Shown here: in pieces, positions 1 to 10,574 of the stretch
Layout: each line of letters opens with the position of its first letter
How positions within the stretch are numbered: position 1 is the first letter of the stretch
Assembly (NCBI RefSeq): GCF_016906535.1
Contig: NC_057372.1
Location: 2,337,501 to 2,401,500, forward strand
Source: Rhizoctonia solani
Lineage: Eukaryota > Basidiomycota > Agaricomycetes > Cantharellales > Ceratobasidiaceae
Reading direction: 5' to 3'
DNA: 64,000 nt
Position numbers and translations under genes: made by a program
Notes under the pieces: model-generated
The model's input: only the letters and a program-made list of their open reading frames with translations
Told to the model about the DNA's origin: nothing
Database searches by the model: none

Positions 1-1005
1 CGAAGGTAGCAGAAGAAAATGGTGGTTAAGAGGAGGATAAACCCAATGGCACCCAAGACGGCACCGACGATAATGGTAACATTATTAGATGTCTGGTTTT
101 CCGGGGTAGGAGCAGGAGTAGAAGTAGGTGTTGATGTGCTTGAAGGGGCTGCGGTTGAGGAGACACCTAAACCAATGGGTTCGTCTTAGGTTCAGCTCAG
201 ACTCATGTAGTATCAAAACTTGCCGATATTAATCGCTTGCTGAAGATCAAAATAGTCCGATTGAAAAACCTTTACGTATGCCCAAGCCGGAATTGTAGAA
301 TTGTACAAAGTCGAACGATTCCATCTGCCACGGATGCAAAGTGTCAGAACTCATGGTCCCCTAGACGACTAATCGTTGCTAGAACTTACACGCCATCTTG
401 GATGGAGGCTGGATCTGGGCAAAATGCGCTCCATGTCTTCCAATTGACCCAATTACGAGTAACCCTGGAACTTAGCTGGTGCTGACATGCAGCGCATCCA
501 GCAACGAGGTTGTACATGACTGTTGTACATATACACGGCGTGGCAGCTTGTACATTTTGTGGTCCAGTGTAAGATTCCCCTCCAGTAAGCGCGACAATTG
601 GATCAACTGAAAACGGAAAACGAAGAAATGTATGAGAAAACTGCCGAGTACAAGGAAGACTACAACGTACTGGTCGTGCACATCTGTTGTAGGTCCATAG
701 CGAGCGCGCATGGATCCGAACCCTGTGCATTTCGAAGACGGCGCCAGAGAGGATCGGCCGAGCATGTCGCAAGTGGGCGTTCAGAAGGCGGCTAGGTTTT
801 CGGTCCCAATATTCATCAATCCAATGCAATTCAGCAGAATAAGTTATATCTATTTATTAGTTTGTGTGAGACCAAAAAACGGGCATAAACTCACAGTGAT
901 AGGAGCGGTGGCAGTAGGAGTAGAAGTTGCCGTAATTCCCAAAGCCTGGGTCTGGGTCTGAGCCAGCACACGAGCGGCCAGACCTAGGAGGATGAATAGC
1001 TTCAT
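1..1005 (-). CDS. Secreted single-pass membrane protein, 3' end cut by window edge
   Basis: Function unknown. The start codon is at 1005-1003 and opens a signal peptide (MKLFILLGLAARVLA). Exon 1 (895-1005) ends in phase 0 at a GTGAGT donor. Later exons can be followed by splice sites: a segment with the spaced cysteines GSDPCALA, then TPCICTTVMYNL with GCAACQ, then W-rich NWVNWKTW, then IPAWAYVKVF. Next comes a Ser/Thr/Pro-rich stalk (near 95-170) and a transmembrane helix (IIVGAVLGAIGFILLLTT, about 15-80) that runs off the left edge. Cys-rich ectodomain, stalk and single helix is an architecture I know from uncharacterised agaricomycete proteins. One intron (about 190-225) appears to use a GC-AG donor (GCAAGT). 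The exon model is hand-made. The family and membrane topology are well supported; any function such as wall sensing is guesswork. Confidence 0.7.
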
Positions 1006-1342
1006 CCTTGTTCCACCGGCCAATAGCTATGGTATATGGTGGTGAATGTGAACAGAGGAACAGAATCAGGTGGCCGTCCGCAGCAGAATCGTGAGCCTGA
1101 TGGTCGCTCTTTCGACGTGGATCAATCGGCAAGGGGCGGGAAAATAGCTAAGTCTGGCCGTTTGACAGACCAAGTTCAATCTCAATCCGAATAATGCAAA
1201 TTTAGAGCAAAAAAAGATACAAGTAAAGACAGTGATGATAGCGAAGCAAGTCAAGGACAGCGCCAGCTCAAAGAGTCAGCACAAATCAACAGGCTATTCA
1301 GAACATTCCTCTGTCGTCTTCCCTTCCGCAGGCGGACATTTC

Positions 1343-1348
1343 CACGTG
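1343..1348. promoter_or_regulatory. CACGTG E-box upstream of mL49
   Basis: A CACGTG palindrome 85 bp before the mL49 start codon. The same hexamer sits close upstream of five other genes in this window. In fungi it is a known target of bHLH factors such as Cbf1; binding here is inferred. Confidence 0.4.
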
Positions 1349-1432
1349 CAGCTTACTCAGCCATCACATGGGTACATCCTATCCCAGCGCTTGGCAAAAC
1401 TCACTCACAATTGGCCAGCCTTACCGATAATT

Positions 1433-1850
1433 ATGTTCTCGACATTAATCCGTCGGACTGCTGTATCTGCCTCTTCATCTTCATCTGCCGGTCCGGCCAC
1501 CAAAATCACAGAAGTTAAATATCCTTACTTTGTGACCCGTCAGTCTACCAGTGGACGCCTGCCTGTATATAATGAATTTCGTGCTGGGACCAAAGCAACT
1601 ACACTCATTCGAAATGTCGATGGGAACGCTGGGGTGCGTTGGCGCTGCTTATATACATCCTTGATTGCATTTCTCATCTATCTGAAAACTTTTGTAAAAT
1701 ACATAGGCGCTCCGAGACGATTTATTAAATTCACTCTTTCCGCTGATCAAACGAAAGCCAAATATTGTAGTCCGACATGGGAAGCATGTGGAAATTCAAG
1801 GTTCATGGCGCAACGTTGTCGCCGACTGGCTTGTCACTCGGGGGTTTTAG
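1433..1850 (+). CDS. IMG2: Mitochondrial large-subunit ribosomal protein mL49 (Img2 family)
   Basis: Component of the mitochondrial large ribosomal subunit. Two exons, 1433-1633 and 1707-1850, join in phase 0 and give about 114 residues, the usual size for the family. The N-terminus is Ser/Ala-rich like a mitochondrial presequence (MFSTLIRRTAVSASSSSS). The diagnostic mL49 core follows: PYFVTRQSTSGRLPVYNEF, then TLIRNVDGN, and after the intron ALRDDLLNSL. The C-terminal strand-helix is VEIQGSWRNVVADWLVTRGF, ending at TAG 1848-1850. The start at 1433 is preferred over an upstream in-frame ATG near 1232 because it begins the presequence. The intron (1634-1706, 73 nt) has a GTGCGT donor and an ATAG acceptor. 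The reading frame is intact. Confidence 0.88.
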
Positions 1851-4205
1851 GTACACAGGCTTGGTTTGGGGACGTGTGCTGGCCAGCCCACACGACAACC
1901 TTGATTTCATGTGCTTGAAATTCTCAACAATGGATTGCTATCACAACCTAAACCGCCTTGTAGAGGTTATCAATCACCTAATTTTCAAATTGAACAAGAA
2001 ACACGGCTTTTTATCCTGAGTGGCCCAAACAATCGGATGGATCGCATGTATCTCGTCAGTTGGTTGGGTTCGAATTGGGGCTAGGATTGATTGGCTGTTT
2101 TGCCTGTTACAGTTTCATGTATGTATACGTACTCGACCGTGCGTTCACAGGGTCAAGTGGGACAATAGGTCGTCAGGGGCATATCCACCTGCTATTAAGC
2201 TCCTCTCCAAATTTACAACGCCAAGAAGCTTGTGCATGTCAGATGGATGGACCAGGTACGATATCTTACCCATCTATACCTATCTTTACAACTAGCCTAT
2301 CGAAATCGACCAAGAATTGAGGTTCGTTAACGCTCTACTTTGAAATCCAATGTGTCTGACCCCAAACTGAGACAGGAAAACGTATATATGCAACTCACAC
2401 AAGGTTTCATATAACTCTGCTCTGAGTTGGTCTAATCATAAGCTACCGACGTACCAGAGATGCATAACCATGAGGTGACGAGACCCCCAAAGCCGATCAT
2501 CGAACTTGTTCAAGTTCCAGAGATGTGAGCATCCAATCTGTCTCTAGATTGCTACGCACTGGCAGTTTGGTATGGGATGTTTGCAGACTCTATCAGAAAT
2601 ATGAATTCGTCTCGGGATAAACAACTTGCTTATATTCAGAGCACTGTCGTCATCAGAGTGCTACCGAAATCTCAGGAGTGTTGATATGCTGGAGATGGGG
2701 GATAATTTTGAGAAGTATGACGGTGAGCTAGTGACGAAGTCTTCTTGTATCAACCGGTACCAAGCTCAGGAAGTTATGTCGTGACCATGCGCGGGCCATC
2801 GTGGTGTAACAATATGCTTAAATTTAGCATGTCGGTGAAAAATATCTTTTTTCAGTATGATATGAGCTGAAAACTATAACATCAATAATATGCCTTTGTC
2901 AGAACGAATTAGATTAAGAGAAATCTGATGCCTAAAATCAGTAGATATTGACCTTCATTTTAGCGCAATTTTTACTAAAACTTGCATACCTGTTTTCAGT
3001 ATGTTAGCCTCGCGCAGTGATATGAGCCCAGATTGGAACGACTCTCATCAGGATAGCTAAGTTTTACATAATGCAGACCCAACTTCGTTGAAGGTGAATG
3101 GAAAAAATAGACATTATGCATTGAATACTTGGTCCTTTTCGGCCCGAGGGGAGCATGACCATCAAGGTATTTCAAAGATTAATTAGACTTTCAAGTTGGG
3201 ATAGGGAAGTGATCATTTTACGTATACTCTACGGGGTCCCGAAAATCTCGGGAGCGCTCCGAGACTCGCTATTGTCGGCGAGCACTCCGGAGCGTCTACT
3301 ATGACGCTCAGAAGTGCTCGTGGAGTGCTCTCGAGTGCTCGCCGAGCAATCCGGATCCGTCGGATCCTAACGAGGAGGTTCCCAAAACCGGAGCACTCTA
3401 GAGCGCTCCAGAGTTTTTAGGGACCCCGTAGAGTACGAGAAGACTGCATTCCCCTAGCCTACCCTCTCCCTGTGTCTATGTCAAAGTCTTGGCTCTATGT
3501 ACAATGGGCTTGCCGCAACCCTCTGAATAGGTTCATTCCATCCTGCATTCATACATCGATATCCGCTGCTGAACCTTCTCCAGTGGCTCGAGGCTCCGCC
3601 TGTCACGATCACGTGGCCAACCCTGCGCACGGAAGCTGAAATGATCAACCTGGCCGGGCATTCAAAATATTGAATTTTCTCTTGAGCTTGTTAAACGTGT
3701 ACGAAGATCTTTCGCATTGCCTTGATCTCGCAAAACTCAATCATGGTGGAATGTAACGACATGTGGGAGTGGAGTGAGGGACTTATTCTGGTGCCACTAA
3801 CCTTATAGGGCTTACCCTCGAGGCTTTGTCGGCACGTTTCATCGACTGTTTCCTATTTACCGGTCCTGATTATATAAGTATGGAGCGTACTGATCCCTAA
3901 GCTGATGTGTTGTTAAACGGATCACTTACTGGATTATATTACGTACACATAACCTTTGTCAACCCAGCCCTATAGAATTCGTCCACGGCTCCAAAGATGA
4001 TAGCCTGTTTTATCGGGTAATAATCGTAATATCGCCAGTGTACAAATATTACGTGGTACTATCTAAAGGACAACGATGACCGCAGGCAATAGCCATACTT
4101 ATTCCGGTGGTGTGGTACTCGAATCTCTATCGATAGCGTACTGATTGACATGTATGCGTTTGGGTATAAGAAGTACAATAACTATTTAGTATATACGATC
4201 TATAA
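1851..4205. other. Gene-poor intergenic stretch, about 2.35 kb
   Basis: AT-rich sequence between two convergent genes. Only short open frames without recognisable protein character occur. The one clear element is the MITE at 3227-3433. I see no RNA gene here. Confidence 0.6.
3227..3433. mobile_element. MITE: 207-bp non-autonomous element with inverted termini flanked by TA
   Basis: The left end begins CTCTACGGGGTCCC and the right end finishes GGGACCCCGTAGAG, an exact 14-bp inverted pair. The similarity continues inward imperfectly to about 38 bp (GGGAGCGCTCC on the left against GGAGCGCTCC near 3398-3407). Each end is flanked directly by TA (3225-3226 and 3434-3435), which fits a TA target duplication as made by Tc1/mariner-type transposases. 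There is no coding capacity. The interior is packed with short palindromes built on GAGTGCTC / GAGCACTC (about 3277-3350), so the whole element could fold into nested hairpins. No second copy was found in this window. Assignment to a superfamily rests on the TA duplication only. Confidence 0.82.
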
Positions 4206-5717
4206 TCATACTTGAGCAGACGGCTTTTGATCCAAAGAGTCATTTGTTGGGGTTTGGTTCAAGTTTAATAAGTTATTCCCATAGTTCTTGATGAGAAGCC
4301 CGGGATGGAACACGTTGAAAGTCTTGTGTAGTGTTGGAGTCAAAGCCTGCGGTTGAAGCTCAAAAAGTATGACATACCACCATTGCTACCACAATAGCAC
4401 CACCATCAAACCAATTGAACCATTTTTCCGTTGAAATAACACGCCCATTCCTATAAGAGCGGGCCATGAGCATTATTCTACCATTGCTAACGCTTGATTG
4501 CTCACCATCCGTCAGTTAGTTCGATAGTTCGATAGATACTGCGAACTAAAATAAACACACTGGCGATAGCAAGGCCCACAAGCATCAACCCGACCCTTTC
4601 CGGGATTTGTCGTTTCTTCTCGTGTTTTTCGGGAAGCATCCGGGTTGGGCGACCGAATGTGTACCGAACAACAAATTCGATAGAAAGCAAGTCGAACAAT
4701 GCTACTGCAGCTAAACACTAACAGTCGGCCATTGTATTGAAATGAGGTTGACCCTAATAATCACCTAATTGAATAACAATCCCGGAAAGCATAATGTTGC
4801 CGCCCCTGTTCGCACCATCCAAGGTGATTGCAGATGACGCAACGCCGCCACCAACTGCCTGCAATACAAGCGCACCCACATCTGCGGTCAAGAATATGAT
4901 TGGATCTGTGATTGATGACCGGGGACAATCAGGGCATCTAGTAACGACATTGATGCAAAAAAGACGTACAAAGTCGCGGAGACATCCGACTATAGTGCTG
5001 ACCGAGCTCGCCGACGATTCTAGGCAAGATTAGGAACATGGCAGCTGTCATAAATGAAGGTGCCATAATTGTTGTGCATATTCTGGCAAAAACACATGGT
5101 AAGCTAGAATTCTGGGCTAAAAAGCTGTAATAAGAGATACTGACTGAATCAAGAATGGGTTTCTATTATACGGGTTCTTGTGTCCCCAAAAGCGACCGCC
5201 CCAGCCGATGATTTCGGCTAGACCGCATAAAGCTAGGGTTGGGAGCATGTACCAGACTTTAAGTCGGAATGCCTGTATAATGTGGAATACTAAAACCTAT
5301 CGATTGCTACTCAAACTTGCAGACCAACGGGGGATACTCACCTGTAGTCAAAGAGAATAGCACTATGAATAAAATACATATCCAACCGGTGGGTGTATAA
5401 TTAAACGGATTCCCGTCGCCTTGTTCGGGTCTGGTGGCAGCTGAAGTATGGAACAAATTTAAAACTAATTGGATTATTTCCAAGTGAGCTTGGCACATTA
5501 ACTTACCAAGAATAGCGTCCGTTGGATTGGTGGCATTATGTGAAGTGCGTGTGCAGGAGGAGATAACGAGAAACCACTGTACCCATGACCCATTATATAT
5601 CTTCGCTCCGTGTTCAAGTTCACTATAGCACCCGCACAGAAATGACATAGTGGTCATGGCGAGACCGCAAGGAATTGTCGCCGAACTAAATGACGCACTG
5701 TATGCCGAACAAACCAC
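4206..5717 (-). CDS. RTA1-like seven-transmembrane protein
   Basis: RTA1-family membrane protein. Relatives (Rta1, Rsb1, Pug1 of yeast) are linked to lipid or sterol homeostasis and drug tolerance; the substrate here is unknown. Exons read on the minus strand: NYTPTGWICILFIVLFSLTT (about 5350-5420), then a block with LPTLALCGLAEIIGW, then TIMAPSFMTAAMFLILPRI, then DVGALVLQAVGGGVAS with GGNIMLSGIVIQ, then LLSIEFVVRYTFGR with LMLVGLAIASVFILVRSIYR (about 4505-4700), then EKWFNWFDGGAIVV, and finally FNVFHPGLLI near the C-terminus. These blocks match the usual order of RTA1 helices, including the E-x-x-G-W motif. The stop is at 4208-4206. The start is uncertain: ATG at 5717 or 5657; the longer form has a signal-like start. 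About seven exons. Confidence 0.8.
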
Positions 5718-6229
5718 GGCTCAGGCTCGGAGTATAAATGATAGTATGCATAAATAATTCATAGTGGAGTCAACCAACAGACGATTTCTGACCGAGTTCA
5801 CCTCGGAGAGCCATAATGCTAAAGTCGTATCAAGTGTTCGCCGAGTTCCATTCGGGTATTAGATACCTACACCACAGGCACTTGAAGTCGATGATCAATG
5901 TTGATGGTGGGATGGCGGTACAGATCGCACCACGACCATCGTGTCTCACGTAATCAAATTTACCAGAAGTGATTATAAACTGGTTGGTCGTTTGGTATAG
6001 AATGCAAAGCAAAACAAGGCGCGGTCCGTGTGGGTTGTTAGAGAGAGAGAGAGAGAGAGAGCTACAAAAGGGAGCGATAGAATATCTAAAAACGGAAATC
6101 CCATGGAATTCCAGTCCACGGGACTCAGAAGGATATATAAAACCGGGATGGATATGGTGGAAACAACGACAGAACAAGTTGCAATTTACGAATGAACGGC
6201 GAATGAAGATAACAAACGAATCCAGACCT
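5718..6229. other. Intergenic stretch with a GA microsatellite
   Basis: Between the RTA1-like start and the glyoxal oxidase stop. It holds a (GA)n run of about 20 bp at 6042-6061. Overlapping short open frames on both strands show no protein character. Confidence 0.55.
6042..6061. repeat. (GA)n microsatellite
   Basis: About ten uninterrupted GA dinucleotides in the 3' flank of the glyoxal oxidase gene. Confidence 0.9.
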
Positions 6230-8962
6230 CTATTGTTGTTGTCTCAAGTTCGATAGTCCTGGAGGTGGGTGTGCCCCTCCGCCAGGTCGAGCAGAGTAGT
6301 GGTCTAGGAATCCGAACGTAACGCTCCCAGTCGGAGACACGGGTACACGCGGCTCTTCCTCTTCGGGAGCGGGTCCCACCGTCGTCCTTCGTTTGCACCT
6401 GCACCTGTGAAATTAACGAACATACCGCCGGTCATCCGGGTTGTAGTATGGATCATATTGAGTTTGCGCCGAACCACCATAATTATCGTAACTTGCACCC
6501 CCACCTGACTGGTATCCATTGTGGCCATACTGGTGATCGCCGTACTGGCCATGCGTCTGCGGCCCATGGGAGTCATCGTATGCCTGCAGCGGCACTTGAG
6601 AGGCTGTAGCGTAGGCCGCGCCAGCCCGTATGGAGCACTCGAGTTGCTGCCGTTCGAGTACCTGTCCTCGGCACGTCCTAGGTATGTGTGACCAGCCGGA
6701 TACCCTTGTTTGTCTATATCTTCGCCGTGTACATCGAACGCACTATTGTTGTACTGCTGGAGAGGAACAAAAGCGCTCGACGCCTGGGACGAACGGTGAT
6801 CCACGAACGGCTTTCGCCTTGAGCACGTCGACCAGTCGCCGAAATACTAAGTCCTCGGCTGACAGCAGCCATACCAGGGGCAAAGTCATTGTTGCTCTTT
6901 TCAGCAATAGCCGCCGTGGGTTGAGCCTCAATTTTTCCGGTTCCAACGGTCAGCATCTTGCCCACGCTCGGCAGCCCATGAACGACCACAAACATCAGCA
7001 CAGGACCAGGTTGAAGAAGGTTGGGGTTGGGATAAACTTGGGAGACGTGCAGGGTAATGTTGCCTGTGTCCGAGACGGTGAAGGTATTATTCAGCTGGAC
7101 GTATCGCTGGCCCATGTTCATCGCGTGGGTCGTAAATCCGGGGCGCACAAGCACGACTTTAGTGGCTTTGGCAGCGTCGTTGGCGTTTCCGGCATAAGAC
7201 TCTGGGCCCAACTCGATATCGAAGGAATCACCGCCATATCCGAGCTTGGTAGGCAAGTTGTGTGGAACAGGGCGAGAGCTAATATTGGCGAAATAAGGCG
7301 GGTAGAAGATTTCGGCCCTGTACTCGGTGGGGAAGGCCGTAGTAAGGTTGACATCAACATTCGGGTTGCTTCCTGCCACCAACACGGACGCATCGGGGAG
7401 CAGAATGGCAGACGAGTGGTAAAGACGAGGAATTTTGGATTCTGAGAGACCTTTGTCTGACCAACGCTTTCCAGAGGGCTTAGTCGGGTCGTAGATTACA
7501 GGCTTGAATACGGGAGCGGATGCCAGACTCATGCCCCAAGGCATGTCGCCGTAGAGAGCGGTTTGACCAGTAGCTTGAGCGTAACCAGCAGTACCATTGG
7601 CGGCACCGTTGATAACCAACATAGTTCCGTCCGGGAGCAAGATGAACTGACCCATGGTACGAGGATCAGGAAGGTCGTCATCCTTGACATAAGTAGGAGC
7701 GGAGTTATCGGTAGGTTCTGGAATAATCGAATGGCAATCGGTAGAAGCGGGATAGTCCCATGTGTTGATATTGGGATAAGAATAATTGCCCCAAGCATCT
7801 TCTGGCATGTCTGAGCCTCCGCAGAAAAGGATGTCAGGAGTCCAATTGTTTTCGGGAGTGAGGGGCTTCATGGCGACGGCCCCCGAAGCAGGATACACGC
7901 GGATAACTCGGCCGGGCATGTCGGGAAGTTTGGTCTCGATGTTTTGGTCATGGTCCCACATAACTGGGTGGTGTTAGTATGATACTACACAACGGGCCTG
8001 CTTGGACTCACTGGTAGAGTAGTTGGCCTGCGCAAAAATCTTGCCTGAAGGCATTAGAAACGCGTGGGCGTATGATTCAGACCACTGGTGTCGATCATGA
8101 ATTGCATGACTCTGGTGGACTATATCGACTTGGCCAATACTCATAAGTAGGCTCTGCAGCACCACCCTCGTACGCAGGATCAATGTTCGGAGTATTACGA
8201 TTGATGTATCCTCCATTGACGAAACCACCAATGAGAATAATGCTTCCATCCGCCAAAGGCTCAGCGGTCGAGTACCAGCGCTTTCTCTGCATGGCAAGAA
8301 CGTTGGCATTGTCGAACCAAGCACAGTTGCCAGTTGTGCAGGGGTCCAGGATACGAATCGCCTTGGTGCCGTCGTAGTCCTTGTAGGTCTCGTCGTAAAC
8401 ACCAGAGCCCCACTCGGAACACTACCGACGTTTCCGCCAGGTCCGATAGCTCCGTTGCCACCAAAGGTCGCGAAAGAGCCATTGGGAAAGTGCATTCCTG
8501 ACGCACAAAAGACATTGGAATTCATGTCCATTGGTGTTGCCTTGTTCGTGGCAATGTCCCTTTACAACAACCGCAATGAATATACATTGGGGGGAGATGA
8601 TTATCACGCGACTTACCACTCAGCACCCCAGGCTGGATGGCCGTTTATTATTTGAGCGTTTCCTTCCACTTTATCCTATTTGTAATTGCATGTTGAGAGC
8701 AAGCAACCAGGTGTGAGGACTGAAAAACGCACCATCATGTATACTTTTTCCTCATTTCCGAGTAACATCTGAGGGGATAAGCGGTGAGCACGCATATTAA
8801 AACACGGTTACAACAACGGACCATCATTGCAGAAACCAGAGTGTCGCCGACTTGGACAATGGAGCCCGCTTCCTGCGCGAATGTCGGAGCGGCATTGAAT
8901 AGTGCATTGTAGATTATAGCAGACGTTGCGAGAGAGTGTGTTAGAGATCGAGGCTGTCGCAT
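6230..8962 (-). CDS. Glyoxal oxidase-like copper radical oxidase (AA5_1) with long low-complexity C-terminal tail
   Basis: Extracellular copper radical oxidase; relatives oxidise aldehydes and make H2O2 for lignin peroxidases. The start at 8962 gives a signal peptide ending near PTFAQ, then GSIVQVGDTLVSAMM. Next exons carry NEEKVYMM, then GNAQIINGHPAWGAEW, then NVFCASGMHFPNG with the Cys expected in the Cys-Tyr cofactor. Further on are QRKRWYSTAEPLADGS, IPRLYHSSAILLPD (Tyr-His ligands) and GFTTHAMNMGQRYV (His ligand), then the DUF1929-like end. The exon at about 8050-8430 needs three one-base corrections (near 8415, 8110, 8075) to keep this conserved frame. Past the usual C-terminus (about 6840) coding continues as a tail with two similar units, FVPLQQYNNS and QVPLQAYDDS, then Gly/Tyr/His/Gln-rich sequence. 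It ends LSNLRQQQ at 6232-6230. An in-frame TAA near 6417 requires a 21-27-nt intron or means the tail stops at 6413. Confidence 0.8.
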
Positions 8963-9433
8963 GGTGCGAAAAAGCTGGATCTCAGCAGTTGGACGGTCGC
9001 GGTAGAGAAGAGGAGAAAGAAATAGCTCCCGAACCGGCTGTCACTGTTTCCAATAATATACGGCGTTGCCATATGTATATCGAATTTGTATTATTTTGCG
9101 GCAGAATTCCTACCGCCCTTCACGAAGTCGACCCCGGATCGCGTAATGTGAAGTTTCTTCATCCTAGTTTATTACTTGCAACGCATACAGCTACTAATCC
9201 CCACTCTTAGTTACAATTTCCGCCTGAATAATACAACCGGAAAAATGTGACAACAACAACAGTCACAACATGGTGTCACAGGCTGGCGTATCACATGACT
9301 TGACAAGTGGGCTCGTGCTACTCTCTCAGGGCTGTGGAAGACACCACAGCCTCAGCGTAAACAACTGAGTCCAGCCAGACGTTCTCCCTCCTCCCGACCC
9401 TACGATCATTGCACCCATTTACGGAGTCAGACA
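8963..9433. promoter_or_regulatory. Divergent intergenic region, glyoxal oxidase (-) and zinc-ribbon gene (+)
   Basis: About 470 bp between two outward-facing start codons, presumably carrying both promoters. I see no strong motif and no coding content. Confidence 0.45.
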
Positions 9434-10174
9434 ATGGATTTCTGCTGTGAGTAGTGTGAATCCTAATATCAAGATAAGAAGGAAAATTAGATCATTTCGA
9501 CTCAACGCGCCACTGACAGGTATCGTCTGTAAGTCGCCGTTATCCCCACCTGGTCAGGAAATATAACACCTATTTGGCCGAAACACAGTTGGGTGCCCAA
9601 CAACGGTCAAACCCGACGGCAGTGATAATGGACAAACTCGCTTGTGTCCCCGCTGCAACAATGGCAAGTATGACCCATTAAAATGGTTTTAATTGGAGAT
9701 TTAAGCGTCACCGCCTATACAGTCGCGGTGATAGGTGCGAAGAAGCGTACCTGGCTTGAGATCTGCTTTGTTCCCTTGTTCCCATGAGCTCATCTCACAT
9801 TTGGAATTGCTCGATATGCGGATGGCATGGTGGGTCTATCGCTATATATTCGACGACAGATATACACATAACTTTATCTTGCGTTAGTGGACCAATCCGG
9901 CGGGTATGCTCCACCTCTCCCCGGCCCACCGCCGAACGCCTACAACCCTCACTACCAACCCAATTATGGTCCACCCCCTGGTATGACCCGATCTGATGTT
10001 ATACGTGGCTATTGATCATTAATAACTCATTACTACAATTTAGGTCAACAGCAATGGGCACAGTCACATCCCAATTCATTTCAAGGTCAGCCTGGGCAGT
10101 ATCAGCAACCTGGCTACGGCCCGCAACCCGGATATGGCCCACAACCTGGATATGGCTACAATCCTGGGAAATAA
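9434..10174 (+). CDS. Zinc-ribbon protein with Gly/Tyr/Pro/Gln-rich tail
   Basis: Small fungal zinc-ribbon protein of the zinc_ribbon_15 type; molecular role unknown. The splice model starts with a 13-nt exon (9434-9446), a 9-nt microexon (9520-9528), then the main exon. It reads MDFCCIVFGCPTTVKPDG followed by RLCPRCNN. A GC-AG intron (GCAAGT donor) then leads to VAVIGAKKRTWLEICFVPLF and SSSHIWNCSICGW. The two CxxC pairs (CPRC, CSIC) are the expected zinc ligands. The tail contains GYAPPLPGPPP, then QQPGYGPQPGYGPQPGYGYN, a short PQPGYG repeat, ending GK at TAA 10172-10174. One base seems missing at CCCATG (9781-9783), where the frame otherwise hits TGA inside the conserved FPxxSSHIW block. 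The length matches the family once corrected. Confidence 0.8.
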
Positions 10175-10574
10175 TGCTGTCATCGCGTGGGACATTTTCA
10201 TTTTGCTTTGGGTACTTTGTAATATTGTTTGATTCATTTGATACGACTGTAATATACAACTAATGATACACGCATACATCCGAAATGACTGGGCACAGAG
10301 CCAAAAAAGTATCGAATGATGCCTAAATATATCGGTGTGATAAAAATACAACCACTCTGGCGAGATGGTCACACTATCGAGTGTGCGTAGACCCTGTTTG
10401 TTGTCAAGATAACAAGCGTGGATCAGTAAGTTTGAAAACAGCGCTTGGCGGAAATTGCAAGTCTGGGATACGGCAAAAACAAAAGAGTCTCCAGCCGAGA
10501 TCTGCTAACAATAGCGCCAGCAGATCACATATGCAATACATGCATGATAAAAGCCATGAATTGGATAATACAGC
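10175..10574. other. Convergent 3' intergenic region
   Basis: Between the zinc-ribbon stop and the thioesterase stop. No gene seen. A small extra last exon of the thioesterase could lie here if the TTACG/GTAAGC site at 10575-10580 is a splice donor and not the stop. Confidence 0.45.

Noticed and set aside
386..829. A 147-codon minus-strand open frame
   Set aside because: It reads through introns of the membrane protein; only part of it (near 472-600) is real coding sequence.
6304..6804. A 166-codon minus-strand open frame as a separate gene
   Set aside because: Its first half matches the glyoxal oxidase tail (FVPLQQYNNS) and its second half is out of frame with the better-looking tail sequence.
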